Below are positions 16,205 to 24,253 of a stretch of DNA of 64,000 bases, in pieces. The notes under the pieces are model-generated. The model saw only the letters and a list, made by a program, of their open reading frames with translations, was not told the DNA's origin and made no database searches. The position numbers and the translations under genes were made by a program. Position 1 is the stretch's first letter. Every line of letters begins with the position of its first letter. The stretch is from Halobellus sp. Atlit-31R. Lineage in GTDB: Archaea; Halobacteriota; Halobacteria; Halobacteriales; Haloferacaceae. The stretch covers positions 620,001-684,000 of the forward strand of contig QPLR01000001.1 in the NCBI GenBank assembly GCA_003665935.1. Reading direction: 5' to 3'.

Positions 16205-17656
16205 ATGAATGGCGTAATGGATGCGTCGGGAGCGGATGCGGTCCACGTGTTACACGTCGAGCCCGATCCGCAGTTCAGAGAGCTCACCGAGACGTTCCTA
16301 GAGCGCCAACAGGACTCGTTCACGGTGACGGCTGCCGCCGACGCCGATGCGGCGCTCGACCGACTCGACGAGGACGTCGACTGCATCGTCTCCGACTACG
16401 ACCTCCCGAGGCAGAGCGGGATCGCGTTGCTCGAGGCTGTCCGAACTGAGCACCCGGGCCTCCCGTTCGTGCTGTTTACCAGTCAGGGCTCGGAGACGGT
16501 CGCCAGCGACGCGATCGCGGCCGGCGTCACCGACTACCTGCAGAAGGGAACGACTCCGGAACGGTTCGAGTTGCTGGCCAACCGCGTCCGCAACGCGGTC
16601 TCGGCCTACGAATCCGAGCGAGCGGCGAAAGAACATCACCAGCGCCTACAGCAGGTGATGAAGACCGTGCCGACGGCGATCACGCGCGTCGACCGCGACG
16701 GCGAGATCGTCTTCGCCAACGAGCGCGCGCAGTCGAACCTGGGGTACGAGCCGAGCGAAGTGACCGAGCGGACGTACAACGACCCGAGATGGGAGATCAG
16801 AGATCTCGACGGCGACCCGATCCCGGACGAGGAACTGCCCTTCCGGCAGGTGCTGCAGTCGGGCGAGCCGATCGAGGGGTACCGACACACCATCGTGTGG
16901 CCCGACGGCGAGCGCCGCGTCGTCGAGATCAACGGTGCGCCGCTGTTCGACGACGACGGCGCGGTCGAGAGCGTCGTCTTCTCGAACACCGACGTTACGG
17001 CGCAGACGGAACGCGAGCGCGCGCTCCAGCGGGAGCGCGACCGACTCGACGAGTTCGCGAGCGTCGTCTCTCACGACCTCCGGAACCCGTTGAACGTGGC
17101 GTCCCTCAGCGTCGACATCGCGCGCGAAGAGTGCGACAGCGAGCGGCTGGAGATGACCAAAGACGCACTCGACCGGATGGAGCAACTCATCGACGATCTG
17201 TTGGCGCTCGCACGGACGGACACCGGCGTCGAGGATCCCGAGTGGGTCCGGCTGGACGATCTCCTCCGTCGATGCTGGCGTAGCGTCGAGACTGACGGGG
17301 CGGGACTGCAGGTCCGGACCGACACCCGCCTCCGTGGCGACCGGAGCCAGCTCAAACGGGCGTTCGAGAATCTCTTCCGCAACGCGATCGAACACGGCGG
17401 CGACGACGTCACCGTCACCGTCGGGTCGCTGACGGACGTCGACGGGCTGTACGTCGCCGACGACGGCGACGGGGTTTCGTCGCAGGCGGCCGAGCGGCTC
17501 TTCGAGAGCGGTTTCTCGACGCAGTCGAGTGGGACCGGGTTCGGGCTGGCGATCGTGAAGGGCATCGTCGAGGCCCACGGCTGGGAGATTCGTGCGACAC
17601 AGAGCGAAGACGGCGGCGCGCGTTTCGAGATCGTCGGCATCGGCGGCGACCGCTGA
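16205..17656 (+). CDS. REC-PAS-histidine kinase
   Basis: Hybrid signalling protein of about 483 aa, cytosolic (no membrane segments). Order: a receiver domain (about 10-130) with the phospho-acceptor Asp in CIVSDYDLP and the Lys in YLQKG; a PAS domain (about 150-275, ITRVDRDGEIVFANERAQS); a HisKA domain with the phosphorylatable His in VVSHDLRNPL; and an HATPase domain with FENLFRNAIEHGG, VADDGDGV and GTGFGLAIVKGI. This is the abundant haloarchaeal REC-PAS-HK architecture. The ligand is unknown and no cognate output gene is adjacent. Start is the ATG at 16205, though the ATG at 16217 is equally plausible. It precedes pilB by 116 bp, possibly coincidentally. Confidence 0.88.
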   Translation: MNGVMDASGADAVHVLHVEPDPQFRELTETFLERQQDSFTVTAAADADAALDRLDEDVDCIVSDYDLPRQSGIALLEAVRTEHPGLPFVLFTSQGSETVASDAIAAGVTDYLQKGTTPERFELLANRVRNAVSAYESERAAKEHHQRLQQVMKTVPTAITRVDRDGEIVFANERAQSNLGYEPSEVTERTYNDPRWEIRDLDGDPIPDEELPFRQVLQSGEPIEGYRHTIVWPDGERRVVEINGAPLFDDDGAVESVVFSNTDVTAQTERERALQRERDRLDEFASVVSHDLRNPLNVASLSVDIAREECDSERLEMTKDALDRMEQLIDDLLALARTDTGVEDPEWVRLDDLLRRCWRSVETDGAGLQVRTDTRLRGDRSQLKRAFENLFRNAIEHGGDDVTVTVGSLTDVDGLYVADDGDGVSSQAAERLFESGFSTQSSGTGFGLAIVKGIVEAHGWEIRATQSEDGGARFEIVGIGGDR

Positions 17657-17720
17657 GCCGTCGGACCGCCGCCAGGAGAGGTCGTCCGGTCCCGCGACCG
17701 ATCCCGGCCCGGACGGCCGA

Positions 17721-17730
17721 CAGTATAAGT
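17721..17730 (+). promoter_or_regulatory. TATA-like box of the first pilB gene
   Basis: CAGTATAAGT lies about 45 bp before the pilB ATG and is the only AT-rich box in the 116-bp gap, so the pilB-pilC pair probably has its own promoter. Confidence 0.5.
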
Positions 17731-17772
17731 CGCTTCGAGTAAAAAGGTCGGCACACGCCGTACGAGGCAGCT

Positions 17773-19518
17773 ATGGGGGACGCAGACTCGAACCGTAAGC
17801 CGGGGACGAACGGGGGTCGCGAGCGGAGCGCATCGCTCGGCAGCGACGGCGGCTTCGAGGAGACCGTCGACGACCTCCGCGAGCGCTTCCAGCGCGCGGT
17901 GGCGGTCCTGCGCGGGTCGTCGATCGACGTCCGCCCGTACCGCCCAGACGACGGCGTCTTCGCCACGTTCGACCCGCCAGTCGGCGAGGAGGTCGTCGAC
18001 CGCTACTGGGTGAACGCGCCGTACGCCTACGTCGTCATCACGTACGACGACGACGACAGCGAACATTACTACTACGCGGTCGAGCCCGAACTCGACGAGT
18101 TCGCGGTCGAGTTGCTCTCGCGCGCCAGAGTCGACATCAGGGATCCGCTGTTGTACCGCACCGACGAGGAACCGACCGCCGAGGAGACGCTGCGGGACGA
18201 GCTGCAGACGCTCTTAGAGCAGTACGGCGTCGACGTGTCGATGCTGACGTTCCACGCGCTGCTGTACTATCTCGCCCGCGACTTCCGCGGGTTCGGCCGC
18301 ATCGACCCCCTGATGCACGACCCGCACATCGAGGATATCTCCTGTGACGGCTACGACCTCCCGATCTTCGTCTACCACGACGAGTACACCGACGTCGCGA
18401 CGAACGTCGTCTACGGCTCCGAGAACCTCGACGACTTCGTGATCCGCCTGGCCCAAGAGTCCGGGCGACACATCAGCGTCGGCGACCCCGTCGTGGGGAC
18501 GACGCTCCCCGACGGCTCGCGCGTCGAACTCGCGCTCGGCGAGGAGGTCACCCCCCGCGGATCGGCGTTCACGATCCGGAAGTACGCCGAGGAACCGTTC
18601 ACGCCGGTCGACCTCATCAACTACGGGACGTTCTCCGTCGCGGAGATGGCGTATCTGTGGCTCTGTATCGAGAACAACAAGAGCCTGATCTTCGCCGGCG
18701 GCACCGCCTCGGGGAAGACGACCTCGATGAACGCCGTCTCGATGTTCATCCCGCCGCGAGCGAAGGTGCTGACGATCGAGGACACCCGCGAACTGTCGCT
18801 GTACCACGACAACTGGCTCTCGTCGGTCACCAGAGAGCGGCTGCACGAGGGGACCGACATCGATATGTACGATCTGCTGCGCTCGGCGCTCCGCCACCGG
18901 CCGGAGTTCATCATCGTCGGCGAGGTGCGGGGCGACGAGGCCGTGACGCTGTTCCAGGCGATGAACACGGGCCACACCACCTTCTCGACGATGCACGCCG
19001 ACAGCATCGAGACGGTGATCAACCGGTTGGAGAACGAGCCGATCAACGTGCCGCGGGCGATGGTGCAGTCGCTTGATCTCCTCTGCGTGCAGACGCTCAC
19101 GCGCGTCGAGGGCGAGCGCGTCCGCCGCTCGAAGTCGATCGGCGAGATCGGCGAGATCGACCAGCGAACCGGCGAACTCGACTATTCGCGAGCGTTCACC
19201 TGGCAGGCGGACACGGACACGTTCCGGCGGTCGGACTCGAACCTCGTCGACGAGATCCAGCGGGAGCGGGGCTGGAGCCGGACCGAGCTGAAGCGCGAGA
19301 TCGACCGCCGGGAACGGTTCCTCGAACTGCTCGCCGAACTGGACACGACCGACTTCCGGGAGTTCACCGCCTTAGTCAACGAGTACTACGCCGACCCCGA
19401 TCGCGTGATGGATCGCCTCGAAGCCGCCGAGGCGTCGTCCGGCGGGCACGCCGACGTCGTCAGGTCGTCCGGCGGACTCGACGACGGCGAGGGGGCCAGA
19501 GTCGATGGCGGGCGTTGA
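17773..19518 (+). CDS. pilB: Type IV pilus / type II secretion ATPase (PilB/TadA-like), first locus
   Basis: Hexameric secretion ATPase of 581 aa that would power pilin assembly at the cytoplasmic face. A charged N-terminal domain (to about 260) leads to the ATPase core with Walker A GGTASGKTT (about 309-317), the Asp-box region LTIEDTREL, Walker B VGEVRGDE (about 382-389) and the His-box TMHADS. It overlaps the following pilC by 14 bp, so they are translationally coupled. No pilin-like gene follows, so substrates must be encoded elsewhere. A second, larger paralogue lies at 49.7-53.5 kb. Confidence 0.92.
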   Translation: MGDADSNRKPGTNGGRERSASLGSDGGFEETVDDLRERFQRAVAVLRGSSIDVRPYRPDDGVFATFDPPVGEEVVDRYWVNAPYAYVVITYDDDDSEHYYYAVEPELDEFAVELLSRARVDIRDPLLYRTDEEPTAEETLRDELQTLLEQYGVDVSMLTFHALLYYLARDFRGFGRIDPLMHDPHIEDISCDGYDLPIFVYHDEYTDVATNVVYGSENLDDFVIRLAQESGRHISVGDPVVGTTLPDGSRVELALGEEVTPRGSAFTIRKYAEEPFTPVDLINYGTFSVAEMAYLWLCIENNKSLIFAGGTASGKTTSMNAVSMFIPPRAKVLTIEDTRELSLYHDNWLSSVTRERLHEGTDIDMYDLLRSALRHRPEFIIVGEVRGDEAVTLFQAMNTGHTTFSTMHADSIETVINRLENEPINVPRAMVQSLDLLCVQTLTRVEGERVRRSKSIGEIGEIDQRTGELDYSRAFTWQADTDTFRRSDSNLVDEIQRERGWSRTELKREIDRRERFLELLAELDTTDFREFTALVNEYYADPDRVMDRLEAAEASSGGHADVVRSSGGLDDGEGARVDGGR

Positions 19519-21670
19519 ACTACTCGGGTACGCACCGCTGGTCGTCGTGACGCTCTTGGCGCTGCCGGCAGCGCTCGTCCCGGTCAGCCGGCGGGCGCGC
19601 CTGCTCGTCTCCCGGCTCGCGCTGCCGATCTTCGGTCGGTACGTCGTCGAGTCGACGGATCGCCGAGCGCGGATCGAGCGGATGCGGGCGGCGTTCGTCG
19701 GCGACAGCTACCGGGTGTTCGCCTCCCAGACGCTCTTCGTCGCCGCCGTCGCCGGCGTCGCCGGGAGCGTCTACGGCGTCTATCTCGGGGCGTTCGTCCT
19801 GCGGTCGCTCGCCGTCGAGGCGGAGGTGCTCCGGTCGGCGCTGCCGGGGCCGCTCGGCTTTCTCGCCGCGATCGTTCGCGTCCCGGATCTCTCGCTGCTG
19901 CAGCTGTTCGCGCTGCTCTTGGTGTCGAGTGCGACAGTCGGCGCGGGACTCGCCGTCGGGGCCTACTGGGCGCGCTGGACGTATCTCGACCAGCGCGCTC
20001 GCGCTCGGGGGATCGAGATCGACGCGACGATGCCGCGCACCGTCGCCTTCGTGTACGCGCTCTCACGCTCCGGGATGCCGTTTCAGGCCGTGCTGCGGAC
20101 GCTCTCACAGAACCGAGACGTCTACGGCGAGGCCGCCCGCGAACTCGGCGTCGCGGTTCGCGATATGGAGGCGTTCGGGACGGACGTCCTGACGGCACTG
20201 CACGAGACGGCGGGTCGGACGCCGAGCCAGAACCTCGAAGAGTTCACCGAGAACCTCGCGAGCGTCCTCTCGTCGGGGCAGAGCGTCTCGGCGTTCCTGC
20301 ACGACCAGTACGAGCGCTTCCAAGAGGAGGCCGAGGCCCAGCAGCGACAGTATCTCGAACTCCTCTCGACGTTCGCGGAGGTGTACGTGACCGTGCTCGT
20401 CGCCGGCCCGCTGTTCTTCATCACCGTCCTCGTCGTCGTGGGGCTCGTCATCCAGAACACGCTCTCGCTCGTGCGGATCGTGAGCTACGCCGCGGTCCCG
20501 CTTTTGACGTTCGGCTTCGTGGTCTACGTCGACAGTATGACCGAGGGGCTGAACGTCCCACGAAAGGGGAGCGACCAGCCCGACGCCGCCGCCGTCCTCG
20601 CGGGGAGCGACCGCACGTCGACGCAGCAGGCCGACGGCAGCGCCGTCGAAGTCACCGACGGCGGGTCCGTCGGCGCTGTCGGACCCGACGCCGAGAACTG
20701 GGCGCGGCTGGCGGTGTACGATCAGATCGGGGCGGTCCAGCAGACGCTCTCGGACCCCGTCGGTACGCTCCTGAGGCGACCGGCGTACACGCTGTTTCTC
20801 ACGGGCCCGATCGGCCTCGTACTCGTCGCACTCGCCGTCGACAGCGCCGTCCGGGAGGCGGCCGTTGCGGCCGCTGCGGGCTCGCCGTCGGCGCTCCCGG
20901 CGATCGTCCGGGCGCTCGACGGCCCGATCGTCCAGGCGGCGATCCTCGGATTCACCGGAATCGCCGTCGCCCACGAGATCGACAAGCGACGGCTGCGTGC
21001 CATCGAGGCGGAGATGCCGGACTTCCTCGACCGGATGGCGAGCATCAACGAGGCGGGCGTCACCGTCGTCGGCTGTCTGAACCGGCTCTCCGACGCCGAA
21101 CTCGGGCGGCTCGGCGACGAGATCGGTCGCGTGTGGCGGGACATCCAGTGGGGCGCAAGCGTCGGCGAGTCGCTCGGGCGGCTGGAGCGTCGGACCGGCT
21201 CGCCGGCGGTGTCGCGCGCGGTGACGCTCATCCGGAACGCGATGGCCGCGAGCGGCGACATCAGCCCGGTGTTGCACATCGCTGCCGACGAGGCCCAGGA
21301 GACGCGGCGGCTCCGTCGCGAGCGGCGACAGGAGATGCTGACGTATCTCGTCGTGATCTACGTCTCCTTCCTCGTCTTCCTCGGGATCATCGTCGCGCTG
21401 ACGGTCTCGTTCATCCCCGCTATCGAGGCCGCGAGCCAGTCGGGGGGGTCCGCCACCGGGCAGATTCAGGGCGTCGACGCGGGCGTCCTCGGCGGCCTCC
21501 GGACGGTGAACACGGACGCATACGAACTGCTGTTCTTCCACACCGCGGCGATCCAGGGCGTCTGTTCGGGCATCGTCGCCGGGCAGTTAGGTGAGGGGAG
21601 CGTCGCGGACGGGCTGAAACACGCGAGTGTCCTTCTGGCGCTCACGTACGTCGTCTTTATCATCCTGTGA
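19505..21670 (+). CDS. pilC: Pilus assembly membrane platform protein (PilC/TadC-like), first locus
   Basis: Polytopic membrane protein of 721 aa, the partner of the PilB ATPase. It contains two T2SSF-type domains: one at about 170-330 (MPRTVAFVYALSRSGMPF then LVAGPLFFITVLVVVGLVI) and one at about 500-660 (MPDFLDRMASINEAGVTV then YLVVIYVSFLVFLGIIVAL). An acidic linker of about 80 residues lies between them. N- and C-terminal hydrophobic helices complete the topology. It overlaps the pilB end by 14 bp. The double T2SSF arrangement and size match haloarchaeal PilC proteins. Confidence 0.9.
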   Translation: MAGVELLGYAPLVVVTLLALPAALVPVSRRARLLVSRLALPIFGRYVVESTDRRARIERMRAAFVGDSYRVFASQTLFVAAVAGVAGSVYGVYLGAFVLRSLAVEAEVLRSALPGPLGFLAAIVRVPDLSLLQLFALLLVSSATVGAGLAVGAYWARWTYLDQRARARGIEIDATMPRTVAFVYALSRSGMPFQAVLRTLSQNRDVYGEAARELGVAVRDMEAFGTDVLTALHETAGRTPSQNLEEFTENLASVLSSGQSVSAFLHDQYERFQEEAEAQQRQYLELLSTFAEVYVTVLVAGPLFFITVLVVVGLVIQNTLSLVRIVSYAAVPLLTFGFVVYVDSMTEGLNVPRKGSDQPDAAAVLAGSDRTSTQQADGSAVEVTDGGSVGAVGPDAENWARLAVYDQIGAVQQTLSDPVGTLLRRPAYTLFLTGPIGLVLVALAVDSAVREAAVAAAAGSPSALPAIVRALDGPIVQAAILGFTGIAVAHEIDKRRLRAIEAEMPDFLDRMASINEAGVTVVGCLNRLSDAELGRLGDEIGRVWRDIQWGASVGESLGRLERRTGSPAVSRAVTLIRNAMAASGDISPVLHIAADEAQETRRLRRERRQEMLTYLVVIYVSFLVFLGIIVALTVSFIPAIEAASQSGGSATGQIQGVDAGVLGGLRTVNTDAYELLFFHTAAIQGVCSGIVAGQLGEGSVADGLKHASVLLALTYVVFIIL

Positions 21671-21784
21671 AAGGGTCGCACGCGACGAGGGCGGGAGCGG
21701 TCGTACGGCACTGTAGCCGTCGTGCGGTCCCACGGTGGCCACACGGACCGTCGGCACTTTGTGTGCCCGCGGTCTCGACTCGGT

Positions 21785-22537
21785 ATGGACGACGAGCGGC
21801 CGGCGACGCCCGGGTCGGTGAGGGAGACGTACGACCGGATCGCCGAGCACTTCGCGTCGACGCGGGAGTACCCCTGGCCCGAGGTGTCTGCGTTTCTCGG
21901 GCGCGGCGCGGGCGGCGACCGCGACGCCGCCGTCGGATCGGCGATCACCGACGGCGCGCGACCGGCGATCGACGGTGACCGCGTGGGGGACGGAGTGGTG
22001 CACCGCGTCGGCCTCGACCTCGGCTGCGGAAACGGCCGTCACGCTGAACTGCTGGCCGACGTCGTCGACCGCGTCGTCGGCGTCGACGTCAGCAGCGGAC
22101 TGCTGCGGACCGCCCGGTCGCGGGCGCTGGAGCGCGGCTTCGGCGCGTCGCTGGATCTCGTGCAGGCCGACGCGGCGGGGCTGCCGCTCCGGGCCGACGC
22201 CGTCGACGTCGCCGTCTACGTCGCGACGCTGCATCACCTCCGCTCGCGGGACCAGCGCGTCGGGAGTCTCTCGGAGGTGGCGCGCGTCCTCGCTCCCGGC
22301 GGTCGGGCGCTCGTCAGCGCGTGGTCGACCGAACACGACCGCTTCGACGCGACCGCGGGCTTCGACACCACCGTCGAGTGGACGCTGCCCGGCGGCGAGC
22401 GCGTCCCGCGATTCTACCACATCTACGACCCGACGGAGTTCGACGCCGATCTGGCCGCGAGCGACCTGAACGTAGTCGCTTCGACGGTTTCCAGCGGGAA
22501 CTGCTACGCCGTCGTCGAGCCGGCGGTCGGCGAGTAA
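21785..22537 (+). CDS. Trm9-like SAM-dependent methyltransferase
   Basis: Class I methyltransferase of 250 aa. The N-terminal signature YDRIAEHFASTREYPWPEV closely resembles the start of eukaryotic Trm9/ALKBH8 enzymes, which methylate carboxymethyl-uridine at tRNA position 34. SAM motif I is GLDLGCGNGRH (about 76-86), and LHHLRSRDQRVGSLSEVARVLAPGG forms the later motifs. A Gly/Asp-rich insertion of about 30 residues (about 41-72) separates the signature from motif I. The ATG at 21785 is used. No accessory subunit gene is nearby. The tRNA role is inferred from family resemblance; a small-molecule methyltransferase remains possible. Confidence 0.78.
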   Translation: MDDERPATPGSVRETYDRIAEHFASTREYPWPEVSAFLGRGAGGDRDAAVGSAITDGARPAIDGDRVGDGVVHRVGLDLGCGNGRHAELLADVVDRVVGVDVSSGLLRTARSRALERGFGASLDLVQADAAGLPLRADAVDVAVYVATLHHLRSRDQRVGSLSEVARVLAPGGRALVSAWSTEHDRFDATAGFDTTVEWTLPGGERVPRFYHIYDPTEFDADLAASDLNVVASTVSSGNCYAVVEPAVGE

Positions 22538-22666
22538 CGTTCTGCCAGGGCGCGGTTCCTCGGGGAACGGTCCGCCGACGAACCCGACTTGAACCGTTCG
22601 CGGCTGGTCGATCACGACGCACGCGAACTCTGCGTTTAAGTCCGCGCGATTGTAAGTGAAGAGTGA

Positions 22667-23785
22667 ATGAGTGAGACAGAGGACGTACGCGACTACGAAG
22701 TCGCGGTCGTCGGGGGCGGTCCAGCGGGGATCCAGGCCGCGCTGTACACGACCCGGCTGGGCCACGACACGGTAGTCGTCGACCGGGGCGGCGGCCGCGC
22801 GGCGATGATGCTGGACACGCACAACGTCATCGGCGTTCCCGAGCACACCTCGGGCAACGAGTTCCTCGGGACGGCACAGGAACAGATCGAGGCGTACGGT
22901 GCGGACGTCGTCCGCGACTTCGTCGTCGAGGCCGAGCGGACCGACGACGGCCGGTTCCGGCTCGTCGGCAACGACGCGGAGTTCCGGGCCGACCGCGTCG
23001 TCCTCGGCGTCGGATTCAACGACGAGCGCCCCGACCCGCCGGTGCCACGGACCGGCAAGGGGCTGCACTACTGTCTCCACTGCGACGCGTACATGTTCAT
23101 CGACCGCCCGGTCTACGTGATGGGAACGGGCGAGGCGGCCGCCCACGTCGCGATGATCATGCTCAACTTCACCGACGACGTGGACGTCCTGCTCCGCGGC
23201 GATGCGCCCGAGTGGAGCGACCAGACGGACGAACAGCTCCGCGGGCATCCGGTCGGTATCGTCGAGGCCGAGATCACCGGGATGCAGAAGAGCGACAACG
23301 GCTGGCTGGAGGCGTTCGAGTTCGACGACGGGACGGTCCGGCAGTACCGCGGCGGCTTCCCGATGTACGGCTCGAACTACAACGACGGGCTCGCCGACCA
23401 GTTGGGCTGTGAGCTGAACGACGACGGCACCGTCGTCGTCGACGACAGTATGGAGACGACCGTCGACGGGATCTACGCCGTCGGCGACATCACGCCCGGG
23501 CACAACCAGATCCCGGTCGCGATGGGTAAGGGCGCGCAGGCCGGACTCGCCATCCACTACGGGCTGCGGGAGTTCCCACGCGATCTCAAGACCCTCCGCG
23601 CGACCGGTCCCGTCGAAGAGGCCGAGGTGCCGGGGCTCGGCGGGCGCGTCCACGCCGCCGCCGGAGAGTACGAGGAGGCGCGCGCGCCGCCGATCGAGAC
23701 GCCCCGATCCGGATCCGAGTCCGAGTCCGAGTCCGAGTCCGAACCCGAACCCGAACCCGAACCCGAACTCGCCGACGACGACTGA
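22667..23785 (+). CDS. Thioredoxin-reductase-like FAD/NAD(P) oxidoreductase with acidic repeat tail
   Basis: Flavoprotein of 372 aa. FAD-binding VVGGGPAGIQAAL (about 14-26), redox pair CLHC (Cys136/Cys139) preceding the NAD(P) motif MGTGEAAAHVA, and the second FAD motif DGIYAVGDI all match the thioredoxin reductase fold. Haloarchaea have several such paralogues, not all reducing thioredoxin. The last 25 or so residues are a low-complexity Ser-Glu then Pro-Glu repeat encoded by tandem hexanucleotides (about 23707-23768), so the tail is probably unstructured. It is a single gene ending 8 bp before a nested inverted repeat. Confidence 0.9.
   Translation: MSETEDVRDYEVAVVGGGPAGIQAALYTTRLGHDTVVVDRGGGRAAMMLDTHNVIGVPEHTSGNEFLGTAQEQIEAYGADVVRDFVVEAERTDDGRFRLVGNDAEFRADRVVLGVGFNDERPDPPVPRTGKGLHYCLHCDAYMFIDRPVYVMGTGEAAAHVAMIMLNFTDDVDVLLRGDAPEWSDQTDEQLRGHPVGIVEAEITGMQKSDNGWLEAFEFDDGTVRQYRGGFPMYGSNYNDGLADQLGCELNDDGTVVVDDSMETTVDGIYAVGDITPGHNQIPVAMGKGAQAGLAIHYGLREFPRDLKTLRATGPVEEAEVPGLGGRVHAAAGEYEEARAPPIETPRSGSESESESESEPEPEPEPELADDD
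23707..23768. repeat. Tandem hexanucleotide microsatellite inside the flavoprotein gene
   Basis: About five GAGTCC-type units are followed by about five GAACCC-type units, giving the Ser-Glu and Pro-Glu tail. Units are in frame, so copy-number changes would alter tail length without frameshift. Confidence 0.9.
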
Positions 23786-23792
23786 TAGAGAG

Positions 23793-23856
23793 TATCGTAA
23801 GTCCACGTAGATCTCTCGCCGGACGGGACGGCGAGAATCGCCGAACAGTTACGATA
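23793..23856. terminator. Nested inverted repeat after the flavoprotein gene
   Basis: The outer arms TATCGTAA (23793-23800) and TTACGATA (23849-23856) are perfect complements. Inside them, TCTCGCCG (23814-23821) and CGGCGAGA (23829-23836) form a perfect 8-bp stem with a 7-nt loop. It begins 8 bp after the stop codon. It could be a 3' end structure, a small structured RNA or a protein-binding dyad. Confidence 0.5.
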
Positions 23857-23971
23857 ATCCCTATGAGGTGCCTGCGCTCGGGTCGACTCGAAAGGGTAAC
23901 ATCCTTATCCGGGGACCGGGAAGAGGTGAGTGAAGGTCGGCGCCGCGGCACCGCGGTGGACGGCCGAACGA

Positions 23972-24042
23972 GCGCCGGTGGTCTAGTGGTAGGACCTGAG
24001 CCTTCCAAGCTCATGGCCCGGGTTCAAATCCCGGCCGGCGCA
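23972..24042 (+). tRNA. tRNA-Gly (TCC)
   Basis: Acceptor GCGCCGG (23972-23978) pairs with CCGGCGC (24035-24041), discriminator A. The anticodon stem TGAGC/GCTCA encloses CTTCCAA, giving anticodon TCC (glycine, GGA codons). The T-arm CCGGGTTCAAATCCCGG is canonical. A TATA-like CATCCTTATCC lies about 65-75 bp upstream. Confidence 0.96.
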
Positions 24043-24253
24043 TTCTGCGAGAAACGAACGTGACGAGCGAATGCGTCACGGCGGGAGTTGAATCAAAGAG
24101 CGTCGCGAGCGAAGCGAGCAGGGACGTCTTGCGCCGGTTCAGACCCCGGCCGGGGCGGGCCGAAAACGCAGGATAGTGTTTTGGTTTCGGACGTGAAACC
24201 TCGTCGTGTCATTTCCGGCAGAGTAATCACCCGGTACGGAATTTAAAGAATGT
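24043..24253. other. tRNA-Gly downstream flank with a degenerate T-arm copy
   Basis: This 211-bp flank contains TTGAATCA (24088-24095) and a degenerate tRNA 3'-end-like segment CCGGTTCAGACCCCGGCCGG (24134-24153). The layout resembles the downstream flank of tRNA-Ser in this window. AT boxes at about 24231 and 24241 may belong to the promoter of the following ligase gene. Confidence 0.6.

Noticed and set aside
22667..23785. Calling the flavoprotein trxB outright
   Set aside because: The CxxC and FAD/NAD motifs fit, but haloarchaea contain several thioredoxin-reductase-like paralogues with other partners, so no symbol is given.
24134..24153. Second tRNA-Gly gene or functional attachment site of the eut cluster
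   Set aside because: It is a degenerate 20-bp T-arm-like segment that lies before the cluster rather than beyond its far end, so it does not bracket the island.
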